From: GCA-2730975 sp937893275
Lineage (GTDB): Bacteria; Verrucomicrobiota; Verrucomicrobiia; Opitutales; Seribacteraceae
Length of the DNA: 16,475 nt
Reading direction: 5' to 3'
NCBI GenBank assembly: GCA_963968595.1
Contig: CAXAHJ010000087.1
Location: 1-16,475 of the forward strand
In this document: positions 6,883 through 14,476 of the stretch, piece after piece
How positions within the stretch are numbered: position 1 is the stretch's first letter
Layout: the number at the start of each line of letters is the position of its first letter
Made by a program: the position numbers and the translations under genes
The notes under the pieces: model-generated
What the model was told of the DNA's origin: nothing
The model's database searches: none
Seen by the model: the letters and a program-made list of their open reading frames with translations, nothing else

Positions 6883-8106
6883 ATGGCCAAAATCAATTCA
6901 AACTACGACAAACTTTCCGCAGGTTATCTTTTTCCTGAGATCGCTCGTCGCACCAAAAACTTTCTCGATTCGAATTCCGGGGTCGAAGTCATGCGACTTG
7001 GCATTGGCGACACCACCGAGCCGATCGTACCCGCCGTTATTGAAGGCTTGCATAGAGGCGTGCAAAACTTGGCTTCCGCTGACACCTACTCGGGCTACGG
7101 GGCTTCCGAGGGCATAAACCCACTCAGGGAAGGCATTGCAGCTCTTTATCGTGAGCAAAATGCCGAGGTGAATGCCGACGAAGTGTTCGTGAGCGATGGA
7201 GCAAAGTCCGATTCGGCAAATATCCAGAGCATCTTCTCCGAGGAAAACGTGGTTGCCGTACAGGATCCCGCCTATCCCGTATACGTCGACAGCAACGTCA
7301 TTGCCGGGCGTGCAGGTGTTGCAGGTGACTCAGGTTACGACGGTCTTGTGTACATGCCTTGCTCCGAGGAAAACGATTTCTTTCCCTCGGTCCCGGACTC
7401 AAAGGTGGATCTCATCTATATTTGTAGTCCGAACAATCCCACTGGAGCCGTTGCCACGAGGGAGCAACTGAAGACTTTCGTGGACTATGCTCGAGCCCAC
7501 AAGGCAGTCATTCTATACGATTCGGCTTACGCTTCGTTCATCACCGACCCCGATCTCCCACGCAGCATTTTTGAAATCGAAGGAGCTCGGGAATGCGCCA
7601 TCGAACTGAACAGTTTCTCAAAGACCGCTGGCTTTACCGGAGTCCGTTTGGCTTGGACAATTGTACCCAAGGAATGCGTGGCGGAAGATGCTGCTGTCGG
7701 CAAACTTCATGCTCTTTGGACGCGACGGCAAAACACCTTTTTCAATGGCGCGTCAAACGTCGTACAGCAAGGAGGTCTTGCCGTACTTTCTCCCGAGGGT
7801 CGTCGACAGACTGGCGAACAAGTGGCCTTCTACCTAGAGAACGCTCGGATTATTTTCGAAGGTCTCCGTTCCCTCGGTCTCACCACCTATGGCGGCGGTA
7901 ATGCCCCGTACGTGTGGATGAAGACTCCCGGAGGACTAAGCTCTTGGGAGTTTTTCGACAAAATCCTAGGAGAATGCCATGTGGTGGGCACTCCGGGGTC
8001 TGGCTTTGGCCCATCCGGTGAAGGCTTTTTCCGACTCAGCGCCTTTGGGCATCGCGAAAACGTCGAGCAAGCGGTGGAAAGCATTCAGCAAAACTTGAAG
8101 CTGTAG
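6883..8106 (+). CDS. dapL: LL-diaminopimelate aminotransferase
   Basis: This PLP enzyme converts L-tetrahydrodipicolinate and glutamate directly to LL-diaminopimelate, the shortcut route to lysine and peptidoglycan precursor used by plants, Chlamydiae and Verrucomicrobiota among others. The 407-residue product matches the usual length of about 410. It starts MAKINSNYDKLSAGYLFPEI, the family's characteristic N-terminus, which is why the ATG at 6883 is preferred over a TTG 54 bases upstream. Visible motifs include GIGDTTEPI (40-48), TYSGYGASEG (68-77), SPNNPTG (182-188), YDSAYASF (212-219) and SFSKTAGFTGVRLAW (244-258), where Lys247 should form the Schiff base. It lies 62 bp after the ABC permease and may be co-transcribed, with no obvious functional link. 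Confidence 0.95.
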   Translation: MAKINSNYDKLSAGYLFPEIARRTKNFLDSNSGVEVMRLGIGDTTEPIVPAVIEGLHRGVQNLASADTYSGYGASEGINPLREGIAALYREQNAEVNADEVFVSDGAKSDSANIQSIFSEENVVAVQDPAYPVYVDSNVIAGRAGVAGDSGYDGLVYMPCSEENDFFPSVPDSKVDLIYICSPNNPTGAVATREQLKTFVDYARAHKAVILYDSAYASFITDPDLPRSIFEIEGARECAIELNSFSKTAGFTGVRLAWTIVPKECVAEDAAVGKLHALWTRRQNTFFNGASNVVQQGGLAVLSPEGRRQTGEQVAFYLENARIIFEGLRSLGLTTYGGGNAPYVWMKTPGGLSSWEFFDKILGECHVVGTPGSGFGPSGEGFFRLSAFGHRENVEQAVESIQQNLKL

Positions 8107-8165
8107 CCTTTTCCGAGATGCGACAATCGGCGGTCTGAGGAAAGGGATCCCGATCGCCGCTGACG

Positions 8166-8894
8166 TTAAACGTAGCTCTGCGAGGTCGGCTTTATCACGA
8201 GTTCGGGAATATGGGCTCGTGGGTGCAACCTTGCCAGCATCATCACCGCCTCGGCAATGTCTTGAGGTTGAAGGATTCCCGCACGGTGTTCAGTAGAAGG
8301 AGGAACGGGGCGCTGGTCAAGAATCGGCGTATTGACCTCTCCGGGAAAGACGTTGGTGATACGGATTCCGTTTTCGCGTTCCTCCTCGGCGACGCAGGAA
8401 CCAAGGCCCGTCATACCGAACTTGGAAGCGTTGTAGGCCACTCCGCCCAAGGGGTTGGATCGCTTGCCGGATACCGAGTTGATCATGATCACTAGTCCGT
8501 CCTTGCGTGGTCGCATCCGATCCAGAGCCATCCGGAGGCAGTCGTAAGCCCCCGTAAGGTTTACTTTGAGAACGGCATCCCAGTCATCAGGAGAAAGTGC
8601 CGCCATAGATCTCTTTGGCACGTTTATTCCGGCTGCGTTCACTAAAATGTCCAAGTCGCCTGATTCTTCGTCAAACCAGGAGAATAATGCGTCCAAGCTC
8701 ACCCGATCGGAAACGTCGACTGTACGAGTTTGAATCTCAACCGTCGACAGTCCTTTGACTTCTTCCAATTTTTCAATGCGACGGCCCGCTATGGTCACTC
8801 GTGCTCCAGCCTCGGCTAAGGCCACTGCGACCGCTGCTCCCATTCCCGAACCACCGCCAATGACGAGGGCGTTTTTATCTTTCAGCATTTCCAT
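8166..8894 (-). CDS. Short-chain dehydrogenase/reductase (SDR), classical type
   Basis: The protein has 242 residues from the chosen ATG; a TTG 36 bases further upstream would add 12 residues without family support. It is an NAD(P)-dependent oxidoreductase with GGGSGMG (13-19) as the cofactor loop, D60 in the adenine-binding VDV segment, NAAG (86-89), Asn112, Ser140, Tyr154 and Lys158 as the catalytic set, and the PGEV segment (184-187). Arg38/Arg39 after the second strand favour NADP(H). The gene is convergent with dapL (59 bp between stops) and divergent from the nucleoside transporter. The closest general resemblance is to FabG-like and polyol or aldehyde SDRs; the substrate is not recognisable. 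Confidence 0.88.
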   Translation of the reverse strand: MEMLKDKNALVIGGGSGMGAAVAVALAEAGARVTIAGRRIEKLEEVKGLSTVEIQTRTVDVSDRVSLDALFSWFDEESGDLDILVNAAGINVPKRSMAALSPDDWDAVLKVNLTGAYDCLRMALDRMRPRKDGLVIMINSVSGKRSNPLGGVAYNASKFGMTGLGSCVAEEERENGIRITNVFPGEVNTPILDQRPVPPSTEHRAGILQPQDIAEAVMMLARLHPRAHIPELVIKPTSQSYV

Positions 8895-8990
8895 ATTCGG
8901 AGGTATTGTCGTGGATCCTAATTTCCTCAATCATTATCTTTAAGTTAAACGATATATATCACTCGAATTGATGGAGTTGATTTACTTCTG

Positions 8991-9019
8991 TTGACCGATT
9001 AAGCGCTGTCGCCTAACTT
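8991..9019 (+). promoter_or_regulatory. Candidate sigma70-type promoter for the nucleoside transporter gene
   Basis: TTGACC at 8991-8996 matches five of six -35 consensus bases, and TAACTT at 9014-9019 is a weaker -10, separated by exactly 17 bases. The ATG at 9030 would then lie only a few bases after the predicted transcription start, giving a near-leaderless mRNA. This agrees with the lack of any Shine-Dalgarno sequence before the ATG. The region between the two divergent genes is 135 bp. Confidence 0.35.
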
Positions 9020-9029
9020 TGGTTAATAT

Positions 9030-10358
9030 ATGGAGTCTTTTGGTTATATCGCCCGTGCATTATTGGGTATTGTTGCCCTTCTGGGTATTGCCTATTGCCT
9101 AAGTTCCGATCGAAGCAAGATCAACTGGCGTGTAGTGGTTGGGGGCTTGTCGCTTCAAATGATCATTGCCGTGGGTGTGCTTCAGGTCCCGTTCGTCGAG
9201 TCGTTCTTTGGGTGGATAGCAGGTCTTTTTGCCGTGGCTCTCGATATTTCGGTCAAGGCGGCCGGTTTTGTTTTTGGAGCTCTTTCAGATCGCGAACAAA
9301 TGGATGAGGCATTTGGCGAAAACAGGGGCTTTGTCTTCGCTTTTATGGCATTGCCAAGCATCTTGTTCTTTTCTGCGCTTTCCTCATTGCTATACTACTT
9401 TGGGGTACTTCAGTTCATCGTCAAGATGATGGCATGGGTGATGAGTCGCGTCATGCGCTTGTCCGGCGCTGAAAGTTTGGCTGCGGCGGCCAATGTCTTT
9501 GTCGGGCAAACGGAGGCTCCCTTGCTGGTTAAGCCGTACGTGGCCAAGATGACGCGCTCCGAATTGCTCGCTCTCATGGTGGGAGGCATGGCCACTATCG
9601 CCGGTTCCGTTTTTGCCATTTATATGGGTATGCTTGGCGGAAGCGATAAGGAATCGATGCTCGAGTTCGGAAGGTTTCTCCTCTGTGCCTCGGTCATGAA
9701 TGCTCCTGCGGCTTTGCTCATTGCTAAAGTTCTTCTTCCCGAAACGGAAAAAGTGAGTCGCGACCTATCCGTCTCTCGGGAAAGTATTGGCAGAAACCCA
9801 ATCGACGCACTTGCAAACGGAACTACCCAAGGGCTTCAGCTAGCCCTCAATGTCGCCGCCATGTTGATTGCTTTCTATGCGTTAATATTGTTGACCAACG
9901 AAATTCTTGCATGGTTCGGTAACATATCAGGATTGGGAGCGGGAACCTTGAACGAATGGATTCGTGAGACCAGTGGTCAACGATTTGAAAACTTGAGCTT
10001 AGAGGCTATTTTTGGTGTGCTCTTTGCACCCTTAGCTTGGTTGATCGGCGTAAGCGCCGGCGAGATTCTCGAGGTGGGTCAACTTATTGGGGTCAAAATC
10101 TTCGCAACTGAGTTCTTTGCTTACATGGAGCTTTCGGAAATGAAAGCTCATGGCCTAAGTGAGCGTTCTGTTTTTCTTGCTACTTTTGCTTTGTGCGGTT
10201 TTGCCAACTTCATGTCGATTGGGATTCAAATCGGTGGCATCGGGGCCCTCGCTCCAGAACGTCGATCAGATCTTGCCGTCCTTGGCGTAAAGGCCTTGAT
10301 GGGAGGCACTCTGGCGAGCCTCCTGTCGGCAACGGTTGCCGGAATGTTCTTTTCTTAG
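9030..10358 (+). CDS. Concentrative nucleoside transporter (CNT / NupC family)
   Basis: This 442-residue inner-membrane symporter would import nucleosides with Na+ or H+. Family signatures are strong: SGAESLAAAANVFVGQTEAPL (145-165), which includes the substrate-site GQTEAP, then LVKPYVAKMTRSELLALMVGGMATIAGSV (166-194), EFFAYMEL, and near the end LCGFANFMSIGIQIGGIGAL and APERRSDLAVLG. Multiple membrane helices cover most of the length, starting at about residues 6-24 and 36-54. The length is normal for bacterial CNTs (about 400-430). Whether the coupling ion is Na+ or H+ and whether purines are accepted cannot be settled by eye. The next gene starts 14 bp downstream, so the transporter probably heads a three-gene unit. 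Confidence 0.93.
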   Translation: MESFGYIARALLGIVALLGIAYCLSSDRSKINWRVVVGGLSLQMIIAVGVLQVPFVESFFGWIAGLFAVALDISVKAAGFVFGALSDREQMDEAFGENRGFVFAFMALPSILFFSALSSLLYYFGVLQFIVKMMAWVMSRVMRLSGAESLAAAANVFVGQTEAPLLVKPYVAKMTRSELLALMVGGMATIAGSVFAIYMGMLGGSDKESMLEFGRFLLCASVMNAPAALLIAKVLLPETEKVSRDLSVSRESIGRNPIDALANGTTQGLQLALNVAAMLIAFYALILLTNEILAWFGNISGLGAGTLNEWIRETSGQRFENLSLEAIFGVLFAPLAWLIGVSAGEILEVGQLIGVKIFATEFFAYMELSEMKAHGLSERSVFLATFALCGFANFMSIGIQIGGIGALAPERRSDLAVLGVKALMGGTLASLLSATVAGMFFS

Positions 10359-10372
10359 TAAGATTACCATTA

Positions 10373-11053
10373 ATGAAAAATCTTATCAAATCAGAGTCTC
10401 TGGAGATCCCATCGGAATTACCTGCAATGACCTTGCCCGGGGTCGTTTTTTTTCCGAAGGCTATGATGCCCCTCTATATTTTTGAAAAACGATACCGTCT
10501 AATGATCGAGGAGATACTCGGATCGCACCGGATGTTCTGCGTTGCTGCCTTAAAGGAGACTGAATCGGATACTGCTGAAGAATTTGAAGAAGTTGCTTCC
10601 GCCGGCTTGGTGCGGGTTTGTCGTGAAAATCCCGACGGTACCTCCTTCCTGCTTTTGCAAGGGATTTCTCGAGTAAGGATTTCTGGAGTCGTACGAGAGG
10701 AACCTTACCGGATCGTTGCCGTTGAGCCTATTCAGTCAATCATTGAGGCCCCCCTTGCCGAATCCCGCAAGGAAATCGAAAAACTGATTAAGGAGAATCA
10801 CCAACTGGGAGGTGACGTAACCGACGATATGCTCTCTTTTTTGAACCCGTTGCAAGACGACGAAGCCTATGTCGACCTTGTCGCCTTCACTCTCTGCAAG
10901 GAGACGCTGCGAAAGCAGAAGATTCTCGAGACTCTCGAGTTGTCGGAACGAGCAGCCCTTTTACTTTCTGACATTCGCGGTGAAAATGAGCGACTGAGCC
11001 TCCTGAAGCAAGCTCTCGGCGAATGGCCGGACGAAGATTTCGATGCCAATTGA
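10373..11053 (+). CDS. Stand-alone LON substrate-binding (N-terminal) domain protein
   Basis: The protein has 226 residues. The N-terminal part has the hallmark of the Lon N-terminal domain family: MTLPGVVFFPKAMMPLYIFEKRYRLMIEEIL (19-49), followed by strands and the block FLLLQGISRVRI. A helical C-terminal part (about 130-226) is rich in Leu, Glu and Lys. There is no AAA+ ATPase or Ser-Lys protease domain, so this is not Lon itself. Such stand-alone proteins are widespread and of unclear function; protein recognition or an adaptor role is the usual guess. The ATG at 10373 is preferred because a longer frame overlaps the end of the transporter gene and adds unrelated residues. It lies 14 bp after the transporter and 17 bp before the next gene. 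Confidence 0.88.
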   Translation: MKNLIKSESLEIPSELPAMTLPGVVFFPKAMMPLYIFEKRYRLMIEEILGSHRMFCVAALKETESDTAEEFEEVASAGLVRVCRENPDGTSFLLLQGISRVRISGVVREEPYRIVAVEPIQSIIEAPLAESRKEIEKLIKENHQLGGDVTDDMLSFLNPLQDDEAYVDLVAFTLCKETLRKQKILETLELSERAALLLSDIRGENERLSLLKQALGEWPDEDFDAN

Positions 11054-11070
11054 CATACCTTTTTAGAACG

Positions 11071-11316
11071 ATGGCAAACAAACTTACGGACGAGGAAAAG
11101 TCACTTCGTGTAAACAAGTTTCGCCGAATTATCGGCTATCGAAAGTATGCAGGTCTTGCCATCGCCTTGGCTGGTTTGGCTTTGCTTGTCGTAGGCATTC
11201 GCGACCTGCATGCCACGCACGGCTCATTCCTCTTGCTGAACGGAGTCATGTTCTTCGGTTACGGATGCTTCATGTTTTGGCAGGCTGCTCGCGCCCAGAA
11301 GAATCTGGGAGGGTAG
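11071..11316 (+). CDS. Small two-helix membrane protein, unknown function
   Basis: This is an 81-residue protein I do not recognise. A basic, charged N-terminus (MANKLTDEEKSLRVNKFRR) is followed by two hydrophobic helices: about 27-44 (AGLAIALAGLALLVVGI) and about 50-70 (GSFLLLNGVMFFGYGCFMFWQAA). A short polar loop joins them and the tail is RAQKNLGG. With Arg/Lys at both ends, N-in/C-in topology in the inner membrane is likely. It starts 17 bp after the LON-domain gene on the same strand, which supports it being real and co-transcribed. A start 48 bases upstream would overlap the LON-domain gene and adds atypical residues. It ends 20 bp before the convergent gpsA stop. Confidence 0.65.
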   Translation: MANKLTDEEKSLRVNKFRRIIGYRKYAGLAIALAGLALLVVGIRDLHATHGSFLLLNGVMFFGYGCFMFWQAARAQKNLGG

Positions 11317-11336
11317 GGCTTCATTGCCAGTCAACC

Positions 11337-12368
11337 TTAGCTTGACCCAATTGACAAAGGCACCTTCGATTCCTGCTTTAGCTCACGATTCATAAGGCTG
11401 GTCAGTGCCGCGGGGGGCGACTTGCCTTCGTAAAGAATGGCTCTGATCTCCGACAGTATAGGAGCCTCCAAACCTTTTGCCTTGCATAGGGAATGGAAGC
11501 AGTCGGTGGCAGCGAATCCTTCCACTACGGATCGTTGTTCGGATATAACGGTGGCGGCTTGCTTGCCGCGACCAATACTAAGGCCGAGATGGCGGTTGCG
11601 ACTCCATTCTCCCGTACAGGTCGCAACAAGATCACCAAATCCACTGAGGCCATAAAAGGTTTCGGGGCGTCCGCCGAGGGCTTCGCCGAGAGACACCATT
11701 TCATGAAGGCTGCGAGTAAGGAGAGCTGCCCTTGCATTGTCCCCGAGATCGAGACCATCGCTAATGCCGACGGCGATAGCATAAACGTTTTTCAGGCAAC
11801 TGCCAAGGCCCACACCGTGAACGTCGTCGGACCCATAGGCCCTTAATGAATCAGAACTGAGGGCTGTTTGGATTTGAGTTTGCAACGCTTCATCCCCGGA
11901 TGTCGCAACCACGAGTGCGGATGGTTTGCTAATGGCTACGTCGCGAGCATGTGTCGGGCCTGACAGATACCCAACGGAGGCTTCCTCTCCGAGTTCTTCA
12001 CTCAATACCTCGTGAGGCAGAAGAAACGTATCGGGTTCCAATCCTTTGCAAAGAGCGAGGAATGCTCGGATATTTAAAGCGTCTTCACGATACTCCACCA
12101 CTCGGCGACAAGTTTCTCGAAGAGCCTTGGATGGACAGGCAAAGAGAAGAATATCCGCTTCCATTATCAGGGGTCGAGTTTCACAACCAATCTGAAGGTT
12201 TTGGTCCAAGTGGATCTCAGGCAAATAATCCGTATTTTCTCGAGAAGAAGCCATCGACAGGGCTTGTTCCATTCGACGTGGAGCGAGAGTTACGCCGTGA
12301 CCGATCTTCACTAGGTGGACTGCCATCGCGGTTCCCCATGAACCTGCTCCTAGTATGCAGAAATTCAT
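11337..12368 (-). CDS. gpsA: NAD(P)-dependent glycerol-3-phosphate dehydrogenase
   Basis: The enzyme reduces dihydroxyacetone phosphate to sn-glycerol 3-phosphate, the first step of phospholipid synthesis, in the cytoplasm. The protein has 343 residues, close to the family's usual 330-340. Visible features are the Rossmann glycine motif ILGAGSWGTA (5-14), LCKGLE (106-111), SGPTHA (136-141; SGP-S/F-A is usual), VGLGSCLKNVYAIAVGISDGL (186-206) with the probable catalytic Lys193, and GLSGFGDLVATCTGEWSRNRHLG (240-262), the substrate-binding region containing SRNR. Its ATG overlaps the panB stop by 4 bp (ATGA), so it is the last gene of a coupled three-gene operon. The combination of gpsA with panB is not a known pathway unit. 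Confidence 0.95.
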   Translation of the reverse strand: MNFCILGAGSWGTAMAVHLVKIGHGVTLAPRRMEQALSMASSRENTDYLPEIHLDQNLQIGCETRPLIMEADILLFACPSKALRETCRRVVEYREDALNIRAFLALCKGLEPDTFLLPHEVLSEELGEEASVGYLSGPTHARDVAISKPSALVVATSGDEALQTQIQTALSSDSLRAYGSDDVHGVGLGSCLKNVYAIAVGISDGLDLGDNARAALLTRSLHEMVSLGEALGGRPETFYGLSGFGDLVATCTGEWSRNRHLGLSIGRGKQAATVISEQRSVVEGFAATDCFHSLCKAKGLEAPILSEIRAILYEGKSPPAALTSLMNRELKQESKVPLSIGSS

Positions 12369-13375
12369 GCTTTCGGGTAGCGACCTTCTCGGACGTCGTT
12401 CACGAAACGCCCTAGAGCCTTGCCGGCTTCAGTTGCGAGTTGGGCATAGGGTTTTACGAAAGAGGGTACGTTGCCAGGCGTGAGTCCCAAGATATCTGTC
12501 GTGACCAGTATTTGTCCATCGCAACCGGAACCGCTTCCTATCCCTATGGTCGGGATTTCGAGATGACGGGTTAATTCAGTCGCAACTTCCTCGTGAATCA
12601 TTTCGCAAACGATGGCGAAACAACCGGCTTCCTCGAGCGCAATTGCGTCGGTAAATATATCTTGGGCCTCTTCCTTGTCGTTCGCGAACTTACGATATTC
12701 TCCGATCACCTTTACGGTTTGGGGCAATAAACCGACATGACCCATGACGGGAATTCCTGTTGCGATGAGTCGTTCAATGTCGTCTGCAACGTCTTTGCCG
12801 CCCTCGATTTTAACACCGTCTGCTCCACCTTCCTGCATGAGGCGTCGGCATGCTTCCAGTAATCTATCAAAGGAAAGGCTGGCCTCACCGAAGGGAAGAT
12901 CCGCGAGAATCAAGCAGTCGGGGTTCCCACGCCTGACGGCGGCGGTGTGGTGAACCATTGCGTCAAGGGTGACTCGAATGGTGGTGTTGAACCCGAGCAT
13001 GGTTGTACCTACCGAGTCGCCGACCAAGAGGAAGTCGACGCCCGCGTTAGAAACCAATTTGGCCATGGGCGCATCGTAAGCTGTTAGTGCTACTATTGGG
13101 CGTTTCCCCTTTAGCCTGCGAACATAGGAGACTGATGAGGTGCGCTCATCCTCCGGTGCTTTTTTTGGTGATGTTCTTCTTCGCGAACTATTTTGGGAAG
13201 CCCTCTCGCCTTGAGAACCGGAAGACTCTTTCATGGGTAAGTCTTGTTCGTCGGGTGAATCCTCGTCTTCCTTCTTGGGAGATGCGGTCGGTCTTCTCCT
13301 AGTCCGGCCTCCACCTCTTCGAGAGCGGGAGCGTGGTTGATTCTCTTTATTGGGTATGTCCTTGTCTTCAGGCAT
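12365..13375 (-). CDS. panB: 3-methyl-2-oxobutanoate hydroxymethyltransferase with basic N-terminal extension
   Basis: PanB transfers a hydroxymethyl group from 5,10-methylene-tetrahydrofolate to ketoisovalerate, the first committed step of pantothenate (coenzyme A) synthesis. The catalytic domain spans about residues 79-336 and is of normal length (about 260). It contains LTAYDAPMAKL (96-106), VGDSVGTTMLG (118-128), GGADGVKIEGG (with the metal-site region) and IPTIGIGSGSGCDGQILV. Residues 1-78 are an unusual extension: disordered, Arg/Lys/Glu/Ser/Pro-rich, including RSRSRRGGGRTRRR (15-28) and SRRRTSPKK (64-72). The ATG at 13375 overlaps the stop of the upstream gene by 8 bp, supporting this start. 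Met48 is the only other ATG before the core, so at least about 30 extra residues are expected. Confidence 0.93.
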   Translation of the reverse strand: MPEDKDIPNKENQPRSRSRRGGGRTRRRPTASPKKEDEDSPDEQDLPMKESSGSQGERASQNSSRRRTSPKKAPEDERTSSVSYVRRLKGKRPIVALTAYDAPMAKLVSNAGVDFLLVGDSVGTTMLGFNTTIRVTLDAMVHHTAAVRRGNPDCLILADLPFGEASLSFDRLLEACRRLMQEGGADGVKIEGGKDVADDIERLIATGIPVMGHVGLLPQTVKVIGEYRKFANDKEEAQDIFTDAIALEEAGCFAIVCEMIHEEVATELTRHLEIPTIGIGSGSGCDGQILVTTDILGLTPGNVPSFVKPYAQLATEAGKALGRFVNDVREGRYPKA

Positions 13376-14366
13376 CTTCGACCTTTGTTAGGAATTCTTG
13401 TAGAGCCGATTCGATGGCGATGGATTGTTCTTCATTGATCTGCCACTCTGCGGCTTTTGCGGTTTCAGCTATTTGTCCTTTACGGCGAGCGCCCACGATT
13501 GCCGAAGTCACTTCGGGACGAAGCAACGCCCATGCAACTGCTAATTGACCAACGGTGTAACCGCAATCACTTGCTATGCTGCGGAGGGATTCTTGAAAGG
13601 AGAGAAAGTGCTCAAGGTCGTTGTCGTTTTGAACGTATTTGACCACGGGATGGTCTTTCTTGTGCTTGCGCCAATCATTGTCGGGCAGGCTGTCCAGCCA
13701 TTCGCGTGACACCTTTCCCGTGAGCAAGCCCGAATGCATGGGACTGTAGACAATCAGCCCCGTTCCATGTTCTTTACACCAAGGAAGCACTTCCTTTTCA
13801 GCTTCGCGGGCGAGGAGGCTGTACATCGGTTGGTTCGAAGAGACCTGACCGTGTTTCTCGATGACTTCCAATTCAGGTTTCCAGCAATTGCAGACGCCGG
13901 CCCAACGAATTTTCCCTTCGGCTTTGAGCTCCAAGAGAGTTTGCCAAGCTTCCTCAAGGTTTTCGACGGGTTCCGGCCAGTGAAGTTGGTAAAGGTCTAT
14001 GCAGTCTACCTGGAGGCGCTTTAGCGAACCTTCTACCTCCTCTCGAATGGTCTCACGGGAAATGAATCGACGGGGTTTATTGTCTTCGCCCGGAAGAACC
14101 CCACATTTCGTCGCGAGAATGACCTCGCCTCCTTTCCATTCCTTGACTGCCTTTCCCACCGAAATCTCGGAAACGCCAAAACCATAAGCATGGGCGGTAT
14201 CAATCCAGTTGATGCCGCATTCCAGGGCTTCGTGTATGGTCGCGATGGAGTCCCTTTCGTCCTGATCTCCCCAACCCATGCCCCAATCACCTCCACCAAT
14301 AGCCCAAGTGCCGAGCCCGGTGACGGATAGTTCAAGGTCAGTATTTCCCAATGTGCGTGTAATCAT
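13368..14366 (-). CDS. Aldo/keto reductase
   Basis: This 332-residue NADPH-dependent oxidoreductase has a TIM-barrel fold. The full catalytic tetrad is present: Asp56 (WIDTAHAYG), Tyr61, Lys87 (ILATKCG) and His129 (DLYQLHWPEP). The N-terminus MITRTLGNTDLELSVTGLGTWA is typical of the AKR11-13 / YajO-like branch, and the C-terminal AIVGARRKGQIAETAKAAEW (about 288-308) is the NADPH-binding end. Substrates of this branch are usually sugars, aldehydes or xenobiotic carbonyls, and none can be assigned here. It is the first gene of the minus-strand unit with panB and gpsA. Its start faces the divergent SDR gene across 110 bp. Confidence 0.92.
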   Translation of the reverse strand: MITRTLGNTDLELSVTGLGTWAIGGGDWGMGWGDQDERDSIATIHEALECGINWIDTAHAYGFGVSEISVGKAVKEWKGGEVILATKCGVLPGEDNKPRRFISRETIREEVEGSLKRLQVDCIDLYQLHWPEPVENLEEAWQTLLELKAEGKIRWAGVCNCWKPELEVIEKHGQVSSNQPMYSLLAREAEKEVLPWCKEHGTGLIVYSPMHSGLLTGKVSREWLDSLPDNDWRKHKKDHPVVKYVQNDNDLEHFLSFQESLRSIASDCGYTVGQLAVAWALLRPEVTSAIVGARRKGQIAETAKAAEWQINEEQSIAIESALQEFLTKVEDA

Positions 14367-14476
14367 AGTTCGATTCTTTAATCTCAGATCAACAAAACCT
14401 ATTGTCGCTTCAAGTCGAACTCCAAAAATGAACGGGTAAGCTTGCTCGAATGTAAATTTGCCGGCATGTGAACATT

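Noticed and set aside
8127..8159. Short inverted repeats (ATCGG/CCGAT and CGGCG/CGCCG) between the convergent dapL and SDR stops, considered as a bidirectional terminator.
   Set aside because: The two stems are mutually exclusive, only 5 bp each with long loops, and no T-run follows on either strand.
8951..8960. Perfect palindrome GATATATATC in the divergent region, considered as an operator.
   Set aside because: A simple AT alternation of 10 bp is easily chance, with no second copy in the region.
10193..10372. Upstream start for the LON-domain gene adding 60 residues inside the transporter gene.
   Set aside because: The added residues overlap conserved transporter coding sequence in another frame, and the family domain starts after the ATG at 10373.
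11330..11364. GTCAA/TTGAC short inverted repeat between the convergent small membrane gene and gpsA.
   Set aside because: Only 5 bp, overlapping the gpsA stop, and without a T-run.
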